Shown: positions 16,694 to 25,700 of the stretch, one piece after another
Position numbering within the stretch: the stretch's first letter is position 1
Layout: the number at the start of each line of letters is the position of its first letter
NCBI RefSeq assembly: GCF_001667505.1
Contig: NZ_LZHZ01000022.1
Coordinates: forward strand, 124,001-188,000
Length of the DNA stretch: 64,000 nt
Origin: Mycobacterium sp. ACS1612
GTDB lineage: Bacteria; Actinomycetota; Actinomycetes; Mycobacteriales; Mycobacteriaceae
Reading direction: 5' to 3'
The notes under the pieces: model-generated
Seen by the model: only the letters and a program-made list of their open reading frames with translations
Told to the model about the DNA's origin: nothing
Databases searched by the model: none
Translations under genes and position numbers: made by a program

Positions 16694-16948
16694 GTGGCCA
16701 GCACCGAGGTGGACCGACACACCGGCGTCGACGTCGAAGATGTGCCCTCCGCGGAGTGGGGCTGGTCGAAGGAGAACCACAAGGCCATCCACATCGGTGG
16801 GCTGCTGGCGGCGCTGTTCATGCTGGCGATGCTGCGCGGCAACCATGTCGGCCACGTCGAGGACGGGTTCCTCATCGGGTTTGCGATCCTGGTCTTGGTC
16901 GTGGTCGCGCGTGACTGGTGGCTGCGCCGCCGGGGCTGGATCCGGTAG
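16694..16948 (+). CDS. DUF2631 small membrane protein
   Basis: A GTG start at 16694 preceded by GAGGAG gives 84 residues. The sequence has an acidic N-terminus, [13 protein letters not shown], and two membrane helices (residues 34-46 and 57-71, approximate) ending [12 protein letters not shown]. This is the DUF2631 family of actinobacteria, function unknown. As I recall, a gene of this family (Rv2876) lies near mpt70 and dipZ in M. tuberculosis. If so, the 6-kb block from msrA to the SDR has been inserted into, or lost from, an ancestral neighbourhood. Confidence 0.75.
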   Translation: MASTEVDRHTGVDVEDVPSAEWGWSKENHKAIHIGGLLAALFMLAMLRGNHVGHVEDGFLIGFAILVLVVVARDWWLRRRGWIR

Positions 16949-16960
16949 GCAGCAGTCACC

Positions 16961-17545
16961 TCAGACGGAGTGCAGCGGGCGGACTGATTTCGTCTCGACC
17001 CGAAACAGCTCCTCGGTCGCGCCGCCGCCATCCGTGACGACGAGGCCCGCTGCCAGCAGAGCATGCGATTTGAAGGCCCGTGCGGCCGTGCTGACCCGGT
17101 GCGTCACCGAGTCCGCCGCCCTGCCCAATCCGGTCGGCCACCGCCTCCCCCACACGATGACCTCGGTGGCTCCCCGCTTCAACACCCGGCTCATCTCCGC
17201 GCGTACACCCGCGTCGGTGGCCAGGAGGTCCGCGCTGACGGCCAACGTCCCGCCGGGCGCCGAGTTCCTGACCGTCGACAGATAACCGTCGGTCCAGTCG
17301 AGTGCCGTGGCTCCGAGGATCGTCAGACCTCGGGTGTCCCCCGTCGCCACCATCACGTTGACGTCCCATCCGGCGAGCGCGCGGTCGCACAACCATCCGC
17401 CTGCGGACTGGAGCACGTCCTGTGCGGTGTCGGCGACGACGTCGAGTTGGTACCGCAGCACCCTGCCCGCGCCCGACGGCACGGGAGCGGCGGGCAGGAC
17501 ACTCGCAGTGGTCTTGTCGTCAGCGATGTACGAACGGCGTGCCAT
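16961..17545 (-). CDS. Conserved hypothetical protein
   Basis: ATG 17545 gives 194 residues (MARRSYIADDKTTASVLPAA). I do not recognise a family. The protein has an alpha/beta-looking pattern with RYQLDVVADTAQDVLQSAGGWLCDRALAGWDV, TRGLTILGATALDW and TEVIVWGRRWPTGLG, and no signal peptide or membrane segment. The frame is open 18 codons upstream, but this start is better spaced from the FAD monooxygenase stop at 17611 and begins the protein-like sequence. It may be the last gene of the leftward biosynthetic operon or an independent gene. Confidence 0.7.
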   Translation of the reverse strand: MARRSYIADDKTTASVLPAAPVPSGAGRVLRYQLDVVADTAQDVLQSAGGWLCDRALAGWDVNVMVATGDTRGLTILGATALDWTDGYLSTVRNSAPGGTLAVSADLLATDAGVRAEMSRVLKRGATEVIVWGRRWPTGLGRAADSVTHRVSTAARAFKSHALLAAGLVVTDGGGATEELFRVETKSVRPLHSV

Positions 17546-17610
17546 CTCTAGAGCGTGACAGTTTTGCCATGATCTGTAAAGGTTCGATTTCCAGCGCAAA
17601 CGGGACCCGT

Positions 17611-18792
17611 TCAGCGTGCGCGCGAATGGGACGCGGGCGGCTGGTTGAGTTCGGCCGCGACGTCACGGTGGCTGGTCAGCTGGAGGAACTTCGTCATCGC
17701 CCGCGTCGCAAGGGAATCCGGAATCCGCGCTGCCAGCCGCAGCACGGGTTCACTCTGCGGCTGCTGACGCGACGTCATCCACGACACCGCATTGAGTGGG
17801 CGCCGCCGGGTCCGCTCATACCACCGCAACGCGCGACACAAATCCTCCCTGCGCGTGGCCGACAGCGCCTTGCGCAGCACCATCGTGTCGAGCAGCGCCT
17901 GATTGGTGCCCTGCGCGAGGATCGGCGGCATCGTGTGCGCGGCGTCGCCGAGCAGCGTGACTGCGCCGCGACGCGTCGGACGCGGTACCCGGTGCCGAAA
18001 ATGGGGGAAGGGCGAATCGGCGAGGTCATCGTCGGTCAACGTGGCGAGCGCCCGGTCGACCGCATCGGACCATCCGCCGAAGTTCGCGCGAATCATCTCG
18101 ATAGGGCGGGCCGGTCTGACGAAATCGCGCGACCAGGGCATCTCGAACCACCATTGCACATCCGGGCCCCCCGCCGGCCACAGGCCGACGTTGCCGCACG
18201 CGCCGATCATCTGCACGGCGACGTCCTGTTCGACCACGCCCGGCAGCGTGCTCATCCCCTGCCAACTGCACCAGCCGGTCGGCTTCGCAGTTCGCCCACC
18301 AATGACGTCCCGCACCATCGAGTGCAGCCCGTCGGCGCCGACCACCAGATCCGCGTCGGCCCTGCCACCGTCCTCGAAGCGCACCTGCGCCCCGGCGGCA
18401 CGGTCCAGCACGTCGACCGCGCGGGCATTGCAGCGGATGCGGTCGCCGGGAAAGCCGTCCAGCAGGCGGTCGAGTAGCACGCGCCGGGGCACCTGCCGGA
18501 CGGCCCCGCCGAGCCGATCCGCCACCGACGCCAGGTCGATGGTCATCACGCTGCGACCGGTCGATGTGGCGATCTCAGCCGACGACAGCCGCTGCCCAAC
18601 CCCCTCCATGTCGACGCCGAGCTGCGCCAGCACCGTCGACCCGGTGGGCCAGAGCGTCACCGAGCCACCGCCGGGCCGCATGTCTCGGCGCCGTTCGACA
18701 ACGGTGACGTCGTGCCCGTCGCGCAGCAATGCGCGCGCGAGGGAGACACCGCCGACACCGGCGCCGACGACCAGCACCCGAAGCGCCGTCAT
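17611..18792 (-). CDS. FAD-dependent monooxygenase (group A, PHBH fold)
   Basis: The 393-residue protein starts MTALRVLVVGAGVGGVSLARAL, with GxGxxG for FAD, DLVVGADGLHSMVR (DG motif) and VTLLGDAAHTMPPILAQGTNQALLD (GD motif), all the marks of group A flavin monooxygenases such as PHBH or salicylate hydroxylase types. Substrate unknown. It ends the leftward run that starts with the FAAL-PKS, 45 bp after the DUF2867 gene, so tailoring of that product is possible; such genes are also frequent outside clusters. Confidence 0.85.
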   Translation of the reverse strand: MTALRVLVVGAGVGGVSLARALLRDGHDVTVVERRRDMRPGGGSVTLWPTGSTVLAQLGVDMEGVGQRLSSAEIATSTGRSVMTIDLASVADRLGGAVRQVPRRVLLDRLLDGFPGDRIRCNARAVDVLDRAAGAQVRFEDGGRADADLVVGADGLHSMVRDVIGGRTAKPTGWCSWQGMSTLPGVVEQDVAVQMIGACGNVGLWPAGGPDVQWWFEMPWSRDFVRPARPIEMIRANFGGWSDAVDRALATLTDDDLADSPFPHFRHRVPRPTRRGAVTLLGDAAHTMPPILAQGTNQALLDTMVLRKALSATRREDLCRALRWYERTRRRPLNAVSWMTSRQQPQSEPVLRLAARIPDSLATRAMTKFLQLTSHRDVAAELNQPPASHSRAR

Positions 18793-18837
18793 CGACGCCC
18801 TCCAGCGTGGGTCAAAACCATTGGGTCTCCTCGTGAT

Positions 18838-19410
18838 TCATGCGCCAGCGGCCGACCATTTCCGGCCCACCCAGCGCAACAGCCGCGGGTAGATGATCAG
18901 GTACCGAAACGGCGCGATCGCTGCGAGGTAAACGCGGCCGAGTAATCCGTTGGGCTTGACCAACATCGCGATCTGACCGCGGTAGTCCCCCGGCCCGTGC
19001 TGCGTCCAGCCGACGTGGGCGACGCCGTGCACGGTTTTGTTGATCAGCTCGGCCGCCCACTCGCAGTCCGTCTGGTACAGCGGCACGAGACCCATCGGCA
19101 GGGTCACTGCCTGCGGATCGGCGGCCAACTCCGCGGGGAGCCGTCGACGCAGACTCGGCCTGCCGCCGCCGGCGAGCCTGCCGTCCCAGCCGAACATTCG
19201 GCCGACGGTCTCGCGTATGGCGAACAGTGCGCCGATCAGCGAACCCGGCTGGCGGGCCTCGTCGAAGCCGGTCAAGATCCGAACCAGCCGCGGGAAGTCG
19301 TCCTGGCCGCCCGGCGTCGGCAGGGCCCACACCCCCTCGAATCGAAAGTCCCGCGTGAAGTCGTGGATCAGCCACTGCCGCGAAAAGTGGTCGCTGTCGG
19401 GAAGTTTCAT
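18838..19410 (-). CDS. DUF2867 domain-containing protein
   Basis: A 190-residue protein with the DUF2867 pattern: DFRFEGVWALPTPGGQDDF, LIGALFAIRETVGRMFGWD, EWAAELINKTVHGVAHVGW, and a basic tail with a hydrophobic segment LAAIAPFRYLIIYPRLL. The family is often fused to or encoded beside NmrA-like proteins; its activity is not known. It starts 9 bp after the ABC permease stop, so it belongs to the same operon, which gives it a possible link to export or handling of the lipid product. Confidence 0.8.
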   Translation of the reverse strand: MKLPDSDHFSRQWLIHDFTRDFRFEGVWALPTPGGQDDFPRLVRILTGFDEARQPGSLIGALFAIRETVGRMFGWDGRLAGGGRPSLRRRLPAELAADPQAVTLPMGLVPLYQTDCEWAAELINKTVHGVAHVGWTQHGPGDYRGQIAMLVKPNGLLGRVYLAAIAPFRYLIIYPRLLRWVGRKWSAAGA

Positions 19411-19419
19411 GGCATCAGG

Positions 19420-21954
19420 TCACTCATCGCGCAGGGCTGTCGCGGGCGCCGCCTGGGTGTTCTTCCAGGCGGGGACGACCGCCGCGACGACTGCAGCAGC
19501 CGCGGCGAACGCGGAGTACTTGATCGCTTCCGGCCACGGAAAGCTCAGAGGGCTCAATGAACCCACGACCACGACGGCCGCCCGCCGCACCGCCTCGGTG
19601 ATGGCGACGGAGAACACCGCACCGAAGCCGGCACCCACAGCGCCAGCGACGATCGATTCGACCGTGGTGATGGCGAAGACCTTCGACTTGGTCGCGCCAA
19701 GCGCTTGTATGAGGGCCATCTCGCGCTGCCTGCGCAGTCCGACGAGCAGCAGCGTGGCCGACACCGAGATGAAGGCGATGGCGAGCAGCCCGTACTCGAG
19801 CGCATTGAGCGGCACCAGGAAATTGTTGGCGCCGTCGGCGATCTCGTTGCGGTAGCCGGCCGAATTCACCACTCTGACAGGCTGATTGAAGGTAGCGGAG
19901 TGGATCTCGTCTGCAATCTGCTCGATTCGAACGCCGTCGTCCGGCACGACGCGAACCAGCCCCGCCGGGTGGAAGCCATAGATCTCCTGTGCGGTCGGGA
20001 AGGGCAGGTAGATTCGCCGGCCGCCCAGTTCCGGGGTGGCGACGATGGAGCCGACGACCATGGTGCGCGCACGCGTTCCTGCCCCGAGACGCATCGAGTC
20101 ACCGACGCGAAGGTGCTCGTCGCGGGCGAGGGTGCTGCCCACGATGAGCTCGTCGGCGTGCATCGCGTCTTGCTGAGGCTTTCCAGCCACCACGGGGAAC
20201 GGCAGCGCCGGATCATCCTCGGCGCGCACATACGCCGATGCCCCGTCGGCCAGCGATACCTGGATCTCCACCATCCGCTCGACGTGCCCGACTCCCGGCA
20301 GTGCAGCCAGTTTGGTGATCGTTTCCGGGGAGAACCCCGAGTCCAGTCCCTGCCAATTGTTGAACCGGGAGGTAGTGGCGACCAGCCGACCGGTGGCCTG
20401 CGACTTGGCGAGAACCTCGGAGCTGCTGCTGATTCCGACGAGAAACGAGGACAGCACCGACGCGACCACGACCGGCACGGCGACAGCACCCGCCATCGCC
20501 GTCGTGCGTGACGCATCGGCGCGAAGACCGGTGAGCGCCACCCGCACCGTGGCGCCCCCCGCCCGGTTCTGCGGCACGCGCAACAGAGTTATCAGCTGGG
20601 CGCTCAAATACGCTGCGGCCGAGAGCAATCCGACGATGACCAGGACGACCGCGGCGCTGGCGACGACAGCCTGCCATTGCTGCAGTCCACCCGACCGCGT
20701 CGTGACCTCGGTGGCGGCGACGCCGGCAGCCCCGACGATCAGCAGCCCCGCCGCTTTGGGCCAGATGCTGCGGGATTCCATGTTCATCTGGGGCGCACGA
20801 CCGGAAAGCTCGGACGCGATCGCGGTTTTCAACACCGAAAGGCCGGGCAGCGCGGCGGCAAGGACGGCCAACAGCACGCCCATCGCCACCCCGACCGCGG
20901 GGATCCACGGATGGACCACCACCGACACGTTCACCCCGAGGAAGACCTGCGTGAGTGCGCTGGCATGCGCGACCACAGGATGGGCGATGCCGATGCCTGC
21001 GAGCACCCCGACGGCCGACCCGAGCGCGCCGAGCACGGCGGCTTCGGCGAGGAACCCCGTCACCGTGGCCAGCGGCGAGGCACCGAGAGCCGCGGCCACA
21101 GCGACCTCATGTCGGCGCTCCTCGACCGAAAGCCGGGTGATCTGCGCGATCAGGATGACGCCCACTCCCACCGCGATCAGCGCGAAGATCCCCAACAACG
21201 GAAGCAGCGCGGCGTTCACGTCGATCCCGGCGTCGGGGTCGTTTCGAGTGAGGACGCTGTAACCCGGTCCGAGTGCGGCGCGAATCTGCGCCTGAATCTG
21301 TGGTGCCTTCGAATCGTCGACCAAGGTCACATAGAGCAGATCGACCCGGTCGCCCCTGGCGAATTGTGCCTTCGCGGCGCTCAGCGGTAGCACCACCGCG
21401 AGACCGTCGTTGACGGTGTCGAGCTGAGACGTGTGCAGCACACCGGTCAGCGGCAACTGGCCCTCGTCGGTCACCAGTGTCGTCGGGTGATCGGCCCCGG
21501 TGGCGAAGGTCGTCGAGGCGGCGGGCACCGGCGGTTCTGATCGGCCGGGCGGACAGACGGCGGGGTCGATGATCCACCGTGCAGTGCAGTCGATTCCGAG
21601 TGTCAGCACGTAGTCGTCGCGGTTCCCGGTCCGCGCCAGCGTCACCGCGCGAATGACGGGAGCCGCCGCCGAAACGCCGGGTATCCCGCGCACCTTCGCG
21701 ATAGCTTGCGCGTCGATGCCGCCTTGCGAGGCGGCACCGACGACCCGCAGCGGGGCCGGTCCGGCGATCCGGTAGCCCACATTGTGGACGGCGTCGCTGA
21801 CGCTGGTGGCCTCGATCATCACGGCGACGACAACGGCCACACCACCGCCGAGCGACACGGCGGCCAACAGCGCGCGAAAGCTGTGTCGGCGCAGCGCCCG
21901 CAGATTGATGATCCGAAGGACGCTCAGCGCCGCAGCCAGCTGTCGACCCGCCAC
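19420..21954 (-). CDS. ABC transporter permease, FtsX/MacB-type, double module
   Basis: An 844-residue membrane protein. One membrane helix lies near the N-terminus (about residues 30-50), followed by a large extracytoplasmic region, three to four helices around 255-380, helices near 400-455, a second FtsX-type module starting about 480 with its own extracytoplasmic region, and three C-terminal helices around 725-835. This is the layout of the actinobacterial FtsX-domain permeases that pair with a MacB/LolD-type ATPase. It lies 1 bp after the ATPase gene, which itself follows the NRPS by 7 bp. Export of the lipid-peptide product, or mechanical transfer from membrane to wall, is the likely job (inference). 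Confidence 0.9.
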   Translation of the reverse strand: MAGRQLAAALSVLRIINLRALRRHSFRALLAAVSLGGGVAVVVAVMIEATSVSDAVHNVGYRIAGPAPLRVVGAASQGGIDAQAIAKVRGIPGVSAAAPVIRAVTLARTGNRDDYVLTLGIDCTARWIIDPAVCPPGRSEPPVPAASTTFATGADHPTTLVTDEGQLPLTGVLHTSQLDTVNDGLAVVLPLSAAKAQFARGDRVDLLYVTLVDDSKAPQIQAQIRAALGPGYSVLTRNDPDAGIDVNAALLPLLGIFALIAVGVGVILIAQITRLSVEERRHEVAVAAALGASPLATVTGFLAEAAVLGALGSAVGVLAGIGIAHPVVAHASALTQVFLGVNVSVVVHPWIPAVGVAMGVLLAVLAAALPGLSVLKTAIASELSGRAPQMNMESRSIWPKAAGLLIVGAAGVAATEVTTRSGGLQQWQAVVASAAVVLVIVGLLSAAAYLSAQLITLLRVPQNRAGGATVRVALTGLRADASRTTAMAGAVAVPVVVASVLSSFLVGISSSSEVLAKSQATGRLVATTSRFNNWQGLDSGFSPETITKLAALPGVGHVERMVEIQVSLADGASAYVRAEDDPALPFPVVAGKPQQDAMHADELIVGSTLARDEHLRVGDSMRLGAGTRARTMVVGSIVATPELGGRRIYLPFPTAQEIYGFHPAGLVRVVPDDGVRIEQIADEIHSATFNQPVRVVNSAGYRNEIADGANNFLVPLNALEYGLLAIAFISVSATLLLVGLRRQREMALIQALGATKSKVFAITTVESIVAGAVGAGFGAVFSVAITEAVRRAAVVVVGSLSPLSFPWPEAIKYSAFAAAAAVVAAVVPAWKNTQAAPATALRDE

Positions 21955-21955
21955 G

Positions 21956-22729
21956 CTATGGCCCGATCCGCTCGGTCAACACGATCGGAGCGGCGTTGCG
22001 CGACGCGACATCACTTTCGATGCGACCGTCCCGAAACGAGATGAGCCGCGGCGCTTCCTCGGCAATCGACAGGTCGTGGGTGACCAGGATGATGGTCTGC
22101 CCCCCGCGATTCAACCTCTCGAGAACCTCGATGACGTTTTGTCCGTTTCGGGTGTCCAGGTTCCCGGTGGGCTCGTCGGCGAGGATGACGTCGGGTTCGG
22201 AGAACAACGCCCGCGCGATCGCCACCCGCTGCTGCTCCCCTCCGGAGAGCTCGGCGGGCACCCGTTTCGCCTTGCCTGCCAACCCGAATTGATCGAGCAG
22301 TTCGATCGCACGTCGATGTTGCGCGGACCCGGAGTGGCCGGTGAGCAGACCGCTCAGCATCACGTTCTCGGCAACGGACAGTCCTGCGAGAAGGTTGAAC
22401 GACTGGAAGACGTATCCGAGCTTGGTGCCCCGGAGGCGGGCCAGCTGCCGTCGCGAAAGCTGCGTCACACTACGACCGTTCACCAGGACGTCGCCGCTGG
22501 ACGGTGGCTCAAGCAGGCCGAGGATGCTGAGCAGAGTCGACTTCCCCGACCCGGACGGGCCGATCAACACCACGAATTCGCCTGGGAGAATGCGCAGGTC
22601 GATGCCTTTGAGGATCTGCGTCTCGGTGTCGCTGCGGCCGAACGACTTCCGCAGGTCACGTACCTCGATGACAGCGTCGGCAGATACGCCGTTTCCGTTT
22701 GACGTGCCTGTTGGAGTGGATAGCGTCAC
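21956..22729 (-). CDS. ABC transporter ATP-binding protein (MacB/LolD type)
   Basis: The 257-residue ATPase has Walker A GPSGSGKSTLL, Q-loop VFQSFNLLAGLS, signature LSGGEQQRVAIARAL, Walker B VILADEPTGNLD and the H-loop THD. The ADEPTGNLD wording is typical of the LolD/MacB/FtsE group that drives FtsX-domain permeases, and the next gene encodes exactly such a permease. An N-terminal extension of about 18 residues is not conserved in the family, so a later start is possible. Located 7 bp after the NRPS-KASIII gene and probably in one transcript with it. Confidence 0.93.
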   Translation of the reverse strand: MTLSTPTGTSNGNGVSADAVIEVRDLRKSFGRSDTETQILKGIDLRILPGEFVVLIGPSGSGKSTLLSILGLLEPPSSGDVLVNGRSVTQLSRRQLARLRGTKLGYVFQSFNLLAGLSVAENVMLSGLLTGHSGSAQHRRAIELLDQFGLAGKAKRVPAELSGGEQQRVAIARALFSEPDVILADEPTGNLDTRNGQNVIEVLERLNRGGQTIILVTHDLSIAEEAPRLISFRDGRIESDVASRNAAPIVLTERIGP

Positions 22730-22736
22730 AACGACC

Positions 22737-25700
22737 TCAGAACCGGTACGTGGTGCAACCGACCTGCAGGCCGGAACCGACTGTCACGATCAGACCGATG
22801 TCACCTGGTGCCGCCAGGCCCTGGCGCACCGCACGCTCGATGCCCTGCGGCACCGATGACGTGAAAGGGTCGTCCTCACCGTCGAATTCGACGAACCGCG
22901 CGCTGTCGATACCGATGCGGTGGGCCAGCTCCGTGCGGTCATCGACCGGCAGGAACGGCGGAACCACCACCTTGATATCCGAGCGGTCCAGGTTCTCCAG
23001 CTCCAACAGTTCTTCGACAGCGGCGGGCACCATGTCCAGGTAGTGGGTGGCGAGTTTGGGTTCGCGGTCGATCTGCAGCCAGGTCCGGCCACCGGCCTGT
23101 CGGGTGTACGTGGTCAGCGCATCGGCGTGTTCGGGATCGTAACGGAACACGAACCCGCCGAAGCCGACCGCGTCGTCACTTCTGCTGAGCACAACGGCGG
23201 ATCCGGTTTGTTGGACGCCAAGCAGTTGGTGTACACCGTCTGCGGCGTTGTTTTCGGTCTCGGAGGTCACCACCATCGCGTTCTGGACCTTCCCTCCGCC
23301 GATCATCTGAGCGGCGACCTGGCAGGCGTTGAGGAAACCGACTGCACCGTTGAACACGTCGAAGGCCAGAGTCTTTGTGCCATCGGCGGATTGGATGTCG
23401 TCGTTGGCCCCGATGTCGCCGGCGATGAACGTAGCGATCGCCGGTTCGCCGATGAACTCGTCCCGGTACACACCGGCGTGTATCAGCAGGCCCAGCTGTG
23501 ACGGCTCGAGACGGGCGTTCTCGAGGCACGACTTGGCGGCGCGTACCGCGTTCGCCACCGAGTGAGTTTCCGCCGTGCCGGCGGGAACCGTGCCCACACC
23601 TGCGATCCGCACCCGTGGCGTTGCATGAACATCCACAGTCCTTGATGCCGTAACACTTTGTGTCCGGCGGTTCTTGCGGCCTAGGCGTAGACGGTCAGGT
23701 AGATCGTCGAATGTGTACAGTGCGGCACCGACAGTCTGCCCGGATCCGCTGATGCCGAAGACCATGCGATCGCCCGATTGGATGCGGTTGTTGAGGATGT
23801 GATCTTTCAACGCCACCCAGTGCGATGTGCTTGCGGTATTGCCTCGCTCGGCCAGGTTGAAGATCGTGTTACCCGGATGGGCGGCGGTCTTCCCGAACTC
23901 CCGGTTGATAGCGAGCATCGCGTCCCTGAGGGACGATTCCGATGTCTGGTGGATCAGAAGGTGGTCGCAATTCTGCGGCCGCCACCCGTGCCGCCGCATC
24001 ACCGCGGCGACGTAGGGTACTGCCGCCTTGACCGCGACGACAGTCGCCGCGATGGAGTCGGTGACCATCACCGCGCCCCCATGCGGCCCTTCGCTGGGTT
24101 TCGCCACGCAAAGCCTGCTGTACGCGCCCAGCGTGGCCATGTCGATATCGTGGAAACCGATGCGGTCATTGGCGCTGCGCTCCAGAATCACCGCGGCGCC
24201 TGCGTCGCCGAGGGTCAGGCATGCCAGACGCGGGTCCATCGGGCCTTCGATCTCCTTCTGCGCCGTCTCGGCAAGCAGGCTGATGTACTCGCCGCTGACC
24301 ACCATCGCGCGCCGAATCTGGCCCGTCTTCAGGTAGGCGTCGGCGACGGTGATGCCGGTCCACATCCCCGCGCAGGCATTGCTGATGTCGAAGGCCAGCG
24401 CGTTGCTCAGGCCGCAGCGGTCTCGCAGTCGCACCGCGGTGCCTGGCTCGAATACCAGCCTGAATTCCGGCCCGTCGTATCGAGAGGTGTTGCACGCGAC
24501 GATCAGATCGATGTCGTCCGGTTCGTGACTCGAACGCGCCAGGCAGTCGTCGATCGCCTGCCGGGCAAGGTCGCTCGCGTATTCGCCAGGCCCGACGACG
24601 CGCCTGTTCAAGATGCCGGTCAGGCGCCCCAGCGGGATACCGACCTCGGCGGTGCACCCAGCGACAACCGCCTCTGTGGAGACGACTTCCGCGGGTAGGT
24701 ACGTGCCGATGCTCTCGATCACCGTGCTGCCACCCAGCGTCGTGGCTGCCTCTGGGGTGGCGGTCACCCTTTCGGCTACGCCGCCGCCGTGCTGGGCCGC
24801 CAGTTCGGCGATCGTGCCGCACACGAACACCGCTTCCGGCGTCAACGCGATGCCCGCCGCCTTGGCCTTGACGGTGACCTCCATGCTGTGGGTCGAGCAT
24901 CCGCCGAGCGCGAAGAAATCATCGTGTATGCCAACGTTTTCCACATCGAGCACCTCGGACCAGATCTCCGTCAGAATCTTCTCGGCGGGTGTGCGTGGCG
25001 CGACGAACTCGCGGTCGGGGGTCGGCGTGGCGGCGGACGCCGCCCCCAACGCGCGGCGATCCACCTTGCCACCCGGCGTCTGTGGCAGCGCCTCGGTGAA
25101 GCAGAACACCGCAGGCACCATGGATGCGGGCAACTGGTCGCGCAGGAACAGGCGCATGTCAGTAGTGCTTGGTCGATCCTGGTCGCCCGCGACCAGATGC
25201 GCGACCAGCCGCGTGTTACCGCGGTCGTCAGGCCCGGCCACCACCGCGCTGTCCCGGATAGCGGGGTGCTTGGCCAGTGCGGCCTCGATCTCGCCCAATT
25301 CGATTCGTACGCCGCGGACCTTCACTTGGTCATCGCGGCGGCCGATGTACTCGATGTTGCCATCGGGCAGGTACCGCGCCAAGTCGCCGGTGCGGTACAT
25401 CAGCTGACCGTCTGCTTCGGCGAACGGGTCGGGCGAAAAACTCGCGGCGGTCGCGTCGGGGTGGTTGAGATAGCCGCGCCCCACGCCGGCGCCGCCGATG
25501 TAGAGCTCGCCGATGACTCCGATAGGCACCGGTTGCCGATGTGTGTCAAGGAGATAGACGTGCACGTTGGCGATCGGCCTGCCGATCGGAACCGATGGCC
25601 CCGACGCACCCCGCTTGCAGTGGAAGTAGGTGGCCGTGACGGCGGCCTCGGCGGGACCGTATTCGTTCCACAACTCGGCGTTCACGGTGGCGTGGAATCG

